From Promethearchaeota archaeon (GTDB lineage Archaea; Asgardarchaeota; Lokiarchaeia; Sigynarchaeales; SOKP01): a stretch of 9,536 nt of DNA. Below are positions 6,424 through 9,536 of the stretch, piece after piece (the first letter of the stretch is position 1; the number at the start of each line of letters is the position of its first letter). A model generated the notes under the pieces. It was not told the DNA's origin, did no database searches, and saw only the letters and a list, made by a program, of their open reading frames with translations. A program made the translations under genes and the position numbers. The stretch lies in the NCBI GenBank assembly GCA_019058515.1, contig JAHPYY010000075.1, positions 1 to 9,536 of the forward strand, given 5' to 3'.

Positions 6424-6450
6424 CTATACCTCTTGATAGATAATTTTCAT
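6424..6450 (-). other. Eight-codon upstream ORF before the Lrp gene
   Basis: ATG at 6450 opens MKIIYQEV and stops at TAG one base before the proposed ATT start of the Lrp gene. The ATG lies 26 bp after a TATA-like tract (6471-6480), exactly where a leaderless start is expected here. GAGGT lies inside the uORF. Skipping one T would join MKIIYQEV to RIITDPIDLRIL, the conserved Lrp N-terminus, so it may be a leader for reinitiation, a +1 frameshift site, or an assembly error. Confidence 0.45.
6428..6432 (-). promoter_or_regulatory. Shine-Dalgarno core GAGGT before the Lrp gene
   Basis: On the minus strand GAGGT is followed after five bases by ATT (6422) and after eight by a second ATT (6419). 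The spacing suits either. It is the same core seen before the GPN GTPase and before the small gene at 8711. Confidence 0.5.
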
Positions 6451-6470
6451 ATAAATGTCGAAAAATAATA

Positions 6471-6480
6471 ATTATAATTA
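6471..6480 (-). promoter_or_regulatory. TATA-like box upstream of the Lrp gene
   Basis: TAATTATAAT on the minus strand is centred about 26 bp before the ATG of the eight-codon upstream ORF. That places the likely transcription start at that ATG and not at the Lrp coding frame. Confidence 0.4.
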
Positions 6481-6521
6481 AAAAATGTGAAATATCTATA
6501 TTAAGTTTTGTTATGAAAATA

Positions 6522-6604
6522 GGAATAGAATGATCAGTTATTGAATCTATTCCATTCAATCTATAAAAAAATGAAGTTTTTTAACCATTAAATGATTAAA
6601 AACC
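6522..6604. promoter_or_regulatory. Cluster of inverted repeats between divergent Lrp and xylulokinase genes
   Basis: Three inverted repeats lie in the 255-bp divergent spacer. GGAATAGA (6522-6529) pairs with TCTATTCC (6546-6553). Overlapping it, ATTGAAT (6540-6546) pairs with ATTCAAT (6554-6560) around seven bases. Further on, TTTTTAA (6578-6584) pairs with TTAAAAA (6596-6602). Lrp-type regulators often bind several symmetric sites upstream of their own gene, so autoregulation or shared control is possible. I found no strong TATA box at the usual distance before the xylulokinase ATG; the nearest is a weak TTATTAAATAA about 36 bp away. Confidence 0.4.
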
Positions 6605-6705
6605 AATACTAATTTTTTACATTTTTTATGAATCTATTGACAATTACGTTTAATTTCAATAAGTTATTAAATAACCTAATTACCGTGTAAATTCAAGTAT
6701 TTTTC

Positions 6706-8325
6706 ATGCCCGATTTATTTCTTGGATTAGATTGTTCTACACAGAGCCTTACGGGAATAGTCGTCGACTATGAAAAAGCCGAGACGATTCTTAAGAGTAC
6801 CGTCATATATGACGAAGATATATCTCATTTTGGCACCAAAAATGGCGTGCTTTATTTTAACGATCCTAAAGTAATTCACGCTCCTCCTTTAATGTGGATT
6901 GAGGCTCTAGAAAAGTTGTTTGGGATCATTAAAAGCGAAATAACTCTTAAAGAAATTATATGCATTTCTGGGTCTGGTCAACAACACGGAACAGTTTATC
7001 TAAATGAAAAATTTAGCAACACCCTTTCCAACTTAGATTCTAAAAGGTCACTTTCTTCGCAGCTTGATAAATGCTTTTCGCGAACTACAGCTCCAATTTG
7101 GATGGATTCTAGCACTTTCGAAGAATGTTGTGAAATTAGAGAAAAGCTAGGTGGAGCAGAAAGAACAATTGAACTTACGGGATCTAACACATTTGAACGG
7201 TTCTCTGGCCCTCAAATTAGAAAATTCTTCAAAACAAAGCCAGTACAATATCAAAAAACATCTATTATACATCTTGTAAGCTCTTTTTTGGCTTCGGTGC
7301 TAATAGGGAAAAATGCTCCTATAGATCATGCCGATGGAGCGGGGATGAATTTAATGAATATTAAAACTTTTAAGTGGGATGACAAAGCGTTGAAATCTAC
7401 GGCTCCAAATCTTAGAAAAAAATTACCTACCCTCGTTAAATCAAATACCATTCTTGGAAAGATATCACCTTTTTTTGTCGAGCGTTTTAAGTTTCACAAG
7501 GACACTTTAATTAACACGTGGTCTGGAGATAATCCAAATAGTTTAATTGGGGTTGGTTTAATAAAAAGTGGAAAAGCTTGCATAAGTTTAGGAACAAGCG
7601 ATACCTATTTTAGCTTCATGAAAAATCTTTACCTTGATTATAAAGGCGAGGGACATGTGTTCGGATCCCCAACGGGTGAGTATATGAGCTTGATTTGCTT
7701 TAAAAATGGAGCGATAACTAGAGAAATGGTAAAAAACAGATACCAACTTTCTTGGGAGAAATTCACAGATATTTTAAAACGCACTCCTGCCGGTAATCAT
7801 GGAAAAATAATGCTTCCGTATTATTTACCAGAAATTGTTCCATTAGTACTCGAGCCAAAAATCCATAAATTTGGATTTGAGGAAGATACAATGAGTAGTA
7901 ACATACGGGGAGTAATAGAGGCGCAAATACTTAGTATGAGACTTCACTCATCATGGATAAAAGAGAACCCCACAGAAATTTACGTAACAGGAGGGGGATC
8001 TCAGAATAGAGCGATATTGCAGACAATAGCAGATGTATTTCAAACTCCCGTGAGACAATCCAAGAGTTCCGATTCAGCGGCATTAGGAGCAGCTATTAGA
8101 GCAATCAAGTCTTATTACAATTATTTTGGACTCGATGTAACTTGGGAAAAAATTATTCAAAAATTTTTAATAGATGACGAGACAATCGTTCTTGTGCCAG
8201 ATCCTGCTAAAAAAGAAATGTATGAGGAGTTATTGAGGTTATATCTAAAATTTGAGAAACATGTTTTGCATAAATCAAAAAGCCCTGAAGAAGAGAGAAT
8301 TAGATTTGTTAAAAGATATTTCTAG
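6706..8325 (+). CDS. xylB: Xylulokinase, FGGY family, eukaryotic XYLB type
   Basis: This sugar kinase is predicted to phosphorylate D-xylulose to xylulose 5-phosphate using ATP. FGGY landmarks: GLDCSTQSLTG (7-17, D9); SGSGQQHG (88-95), the sugar-binding loop; PIWMDSST (130-137); WSGDNPNS with the catalytic Asp275; SLGTSD (294-299) and VTGGGSQNR (427-435), the ATP-binding motifs; and SAALGAAIRA near the end. The 539-residue length and several segments (LMWIEALE, LTGSNTFERFSGPQI, LVSSFLAS, PIDHADGAGMNL, CFKNGAITRE) follow human XYLB (536 residues, from memory) far more closely than E. coli XylB (about 484). No xylose isomerase, dehydrogenase or transporter is in the window, so the pathway (xylulose use, or ribulose-monophosphate-type pentose supply) is open. 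The last 30 residues are a charged tail. It is transcribed alone, divergently from the Lrp gene. Confidence 0.88.
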   Translation: MPDLFLGLDCSTQSLTGIVVDYEKAETILKSTVIYDEDISHFGTKNGVLYFNDPKVIHAPPLMWIEALEKLFGIIKSEITLKEIICISGSGQQHGTVYLNEKFSNTLSNLDSKRSLSSQLDKCFSRTTAPIWMDSSTFEECCEIREKLGGAERTIELTGSNTFERFSGPQIRKFFKTKPVQYQKTSIIHLVSSFLASVLIGKNAPIDHADGAGMNLMNIKTFKWDDKALKSTAPNLRKKLPTLVKSNTILGKISPFFVERFKFHKDTLINTWSGDNPNSLIGVGLIKSGKACISLGTSDTYFSFMKNLYLDYKGEGHVFGSPTGEYMSLICFKNGAITREMVKNRYQLSWEKFTDILKRTPAGNHGKIMLPYYLPEIVPLVLEPKIHKFGFEEDTMSSNIRGVIEAQILSMRLHSSWIKENPTEIYVTGGGSQNRAILQTIADVFQTPVRQSKSSDSAALGAAIRAIKSYYNYFGLDVTWEKIIQKFLIDDETIVLVPDPAKKEMYEELLRLYLKFEKHVLHKSKSPEEERIRFVKRYF

Positions 8326-8354
8326 CAAATCTTTTTCAGGTAGGGACATCATTC

Positions 8355-8534
8355 TTAAAAATAGGGGAAAAAAAGAAGTAAAAATGTAGCATTTAAAAAA
8401 ATAAATTTGATTTTAGATTGTTTCTGTTTATTTCTCACTCTCTTTTTATTTATATCTTTATCTTTTTTAGCTGTTTGTTTTGCTTTCTTTACGGTTTTAG
8501 CGGTTTTGACTATATTTTTTCCTGCAGAATTAGC
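8355..8534 (-). other. Open Lys-rich reading frame beyond the stop of the small gene
   Basis: Directly after TAA 8535-8537 the same frame runs on for 59 codons to TAA at 8355-8357. The first 43 or so read ANSAGKNIVKTAKTV, then further Lys/Ala/Gln-rich sequence (KKAKQTAKKDKD, INKKRVRNKQKQ). It then passes into T-tracts (near 8394-8401 and 8368-8376) that may serve as the transcript's terminator. The composition matches the upstream 58-residue protein. There is no start codon in the segment, so it is a readthrough extension, a tail lost by nonsense mutation, or chance in A-rich DNA. Confidence 0.35.
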
Positions 8535-8711
8535 TTATTCTTCTATATTCTCTTTTTCCGTATCCTTAGCAATATTAGGTTCTTTCTTTACAGCTTTTTT
8601 AACCGAATCTCCTAAGGATTTGGCTCCACTTGCTACTCCTTCACCCACCTTAACTAAACCATCCTTTAGTTTTAAGCCACTTTCCTTTAGTTTTTCTTTT
8701 AAATTTACCAT
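8535..8711 (-). CDS. Small Lys/Ala-rich protein (58 residues), function unknown
   Basis: This small basic protein opens MVNLKEKLKESGLKLKDGLV and continues with VGEGVASGAKSLGDSVKKAV, ending in the acidic tail EKENIEE. The repeated Lys/Val/Ala pattern suggests one long amphipathic helix. It has no Cys, no membrane span and no signal peptide. It could be a small DNA- or membrane-surface-binding protein, in the style of histone H1 tails or apolipoprotein-like helices, but I recognise no family. The start is well supported: the AGAGGTGA Shine-Dalgarno site is four bases before the ATG, the best ribosome site in the window, with a TATA-like ATATATTTATTA about 33 bp upstream. The two plus-strand frames that cover it encode only Phe/Leu/Ser-rich mirror sequence and are not genes. 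It is tail-to-tail with the xylulokinase gene. Confidence 0.65.
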   Translation of the reverse strand: MVNLKEKLKESGLKLKDGLVKVGEGVASGAKSLGDSVKKAVKKEPNIAKDTEKENIEE

Positions 8712-8716
8712 AATTT

Positions 8717-8723
8717 CACCTCT
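8717..8723 (-). promoter_or_regulatory. Strong Shine-Dalgarno site of the small Lys-rich gene
   Basis: AGAGGTG (extended by A at 8716) on the minus strand has the longest match in the window to the expected archaeal anti-Shine-Dalgarno. Its position before ATG 8711 supports a real gene at a locus otherwise easily missed. Confidence 0.6.
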
Positions 8724-8796
8724 AAATAAACTTTTTTTAATAAATATATCTAATCCTAAAGGTGCAAGAGAGCATAGTATATAAAAATTTTTGTTT

Positions 8797-8812
8797 GATT
8801 TATATATAAATC
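8797..8812. promoter_or_regulatory. 16-bp perfect palindrome GATTTATATATAAATC
   Basis: The sequence equals its own reverse complement and contains TATATATA. It is flanked by near-symmetric A/T tracts (AAAATTTTT on the left, AAAATTTTTT on the right), making an imperfect symmetric element of about 35 bp. It lies about 90 bp upstream of the small minus-strand gene. It could be an operator or a bidirectional TATA element. Confidence 0.35.
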
Positions 8813-9103
8813 GAAAATTTTTTCTGACTCAAACCAGCTGAGATAAAGTTTTTTAGGTTTTATTTAATCAGTTTATTTTGTTTTACAAAAACACTTATTC
8901 TCAGGTGGTTATGTTATCTCTGGGTAATGAACTCCGTAGGAAAACCCAAGTTAAAGCAATTACACGATGCCCTTTCTTCTGTTGAATCGGAAATACATTC
9001 TTTATAATCATTCAACCCATTTTTATGGAATTGTTAGAAACTTTAATTTGCTATCATTTGTATGTTGCGTAGAGAATACTTTAATTATAATCGAGTTTTT
9101 GTA

Positions 9104-9113
9104 ACTATAATCA
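9104..9113 (+). promoter_or_regulatory. TATA-like box of the TrmB-family gene
   Basis: ACTATAATCA is centred about 25 bp before the ATG at 9133. There is no Shine-Dalgarno site, so a leaderless transcript is likely. Confidence 0.4.
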
Positions 9114-9132
9114 CAATATTTGTATTTTTTGC

Positions 9133-9513
9133 ATGTCGTCAGAAATACCTGAAGCTACAAAGGAAAGTTTACGAGCGATAGGACTAACCGATTACGAAAT
9201 CGCTATCTATTTAACATTAATTTCACGAGGGCCAATGGATGCTCGAGAACTCTCAGATACCTCGGGCGTCCCCTATTCTCGTATCTACAATATTCTAACT
9301 CAGTTAGAAAAAGAAAAAAAGTGGATTATTAAAGAAGAAGAATCCCGCCCTTCAAGATATTTTGCTAAGCACCCTGATGAAGCCTTGATAATCGCAAAAA
9401 AACAATATAACGATTTGTTTGATACCCATTCTAATAAAATCATAAATTCTTTGACACCAATTTATCAATCTCATGATACTCCTATAAAAATTGCTCTTTA
9501 CATCCATAGGTGA
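9133..9513 (+). CDS. TrmB-family transcriptional regulator, N-terminal part, possibly interrupted
   Basis: This regulator's N-terminal TrmB winged helix is complete: LRAIGLTDYEIAIYLTLISR, GPMDARELSDTSGVPYSRIY, NILTQLEKE and the wing ending SRPSRYFAKHPDEAL (about residues 10-90). A dimerising helix follows (IIAKKQYNDLFDTHSNKI), then KIALYIHR and a TGA, giving 126 residues. TrmB-type proteins usually continue for 100-200 residues, from a strand like IWIIRG into helices and a ligand-binding domain. Here the frame directly beyond the TGA reads RDVCLNRA up to the window edge, which fits that continuation with TGA in place of a Gly codon. It may therefore be a recent nonsense mutation, a sequence error, or a genuinely short DNA-binding protein. 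TrmB regulators usually control sugar uptake or metabolism. No target is obvious here apart from the nearby sugar kinase, which is speculative. Confidence 0.75.
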   Translation: MSSEIPEATKESLRAIGLTDYEIAIYLTLISRGPMDARELSDTSGVPYSRIYNILTQLEKEKKWIIKEEESRPSRYFAKHPDEALIIAKKQYNDLFDTHSNKIINSLTPIYQSHDTPIKIALYIHR

Positions 9514-9536
9514 CGGGATGTTTGTTTAAATAGAGC

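Larger units (their letters stand above)
8712..9132. other. Intergenic region between small Lys-rich gene and TrmB gene
   Basis: This 421-bp stretch holds the promoter of the minus-strand small gene, a perfect palindrome at 8797-8812, and the TrmB promoter. Between about 8900 and 9010 the base composition is more balanced. Two very short ORFs lie there: 8911-8985 (24 residues, AGGTGG just upstream) and 8927-9007 (26 residues; KLKQLHDALSSVESEIHSL has a helix-like pattern). They overlap in different frames and neither has a recognisable family. I cannot support either as a gene; one could be a fragment of a lost gene. No tRNA or other RNA gene is seen. Confidence 0.35.

Noticed and set aside
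8407..8784. Plus-strand Phe/Leu/Ser-rich ORFs (8407-8784 and 8418-8615) that look like membrane proteins
   Set aside because: They mirror the Lys-rich minus-strand frame (AAA codons read as TTT). The minus frame has a strong Shine-Dalgarno site and sensible amphipathic composition, while the plus frames have neither a good start nor a family.
8911..9007. Two overlapping micro-ORFs (24 and 26 codons)
   Set aside because: They conflict in frame, are too short to recognise and lack a convincing promoter; kept only as a note on the intergenic region.

Overview
The window is AT-rich DNA that reads as an archaeal chromosome, most likely from the Asgard group (Lokiarchaeia and relatives). The phylum call is inference. 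It rests on an archaeal GPN-loop GTPase, a TrmB-type and an Lrp/AsnC-type regulator, promoters with a TATA box about 25 bp before an ATG (leaderless transcripts), a GIFT/IFT52-like protein and a eukaryote-type xylulokinase. There are no rRNA, tRNA, CRISPR or complete mobile elements here.

Layout. 1-174: no supportable gene. 175-527 (-): remnant of an adenine/cytosine-N4 DNA methyltransferase, broken by an in-frame TGA and a frameshift. 564-944 (+): small nucleoside 2-deoxyribosyltransferase-like protein of a type common in phages. 1005-1781 (+): GPN-loop GTPase whose P-loop lies upstream of any ATG/GTG/TTG, with an apparent GAGGT + ATT start. 1850-2947 (+): sugar-phosphate nucleotidyltransferase with a C-terminal left-handed beta-helix. 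3140-4483 (+): GIFT-domain protein resembling eukaryotic IFT52, with an acidic linker and C-terminal coiled coil. 4490-5809 (-): LeuA/homocitrate synthase-family enzyme without the allosteric domain. 5997-6422 (-): Lrp/AsnC regulator, again lacking a normal start in front of its conserved N-terminus. 6706-8325 (+): xylulokinase of the human XYLB type. 8535-8711 (-): a 58-residue Lys/Ala-rich protein with a strong Shine-Dalgarno site and a further open Lys-rich frame beyond its stop. 9133-9513 (+): TrmB-family regulator ending in a TGA just where the family normally continues.

How the parts fit. The window is a set of mostly single-gene units, not one operon or pathway. The Lrp gene lies directly upstream of the LeuA-family gene, on the same strand. 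An 18-bp perfect palindrome sits between them, so Lrp control of an amino-acid biosynthesis step is plausible. Two modes of translation start appear side by side. Most ATG genes look leaderless, while three genes carry a GAGGT Shine-Dalgarno core, and in two of these the spacing points to ATT. The broken methyltransferase beside a phage-type nucleotide gene looks like the scar of a past mobile element.

The points most worth following are the non-canonical starts, the IFT52-like protein, the XYLB-type kinase, and several candidate operators built from perfect inverted repeats.
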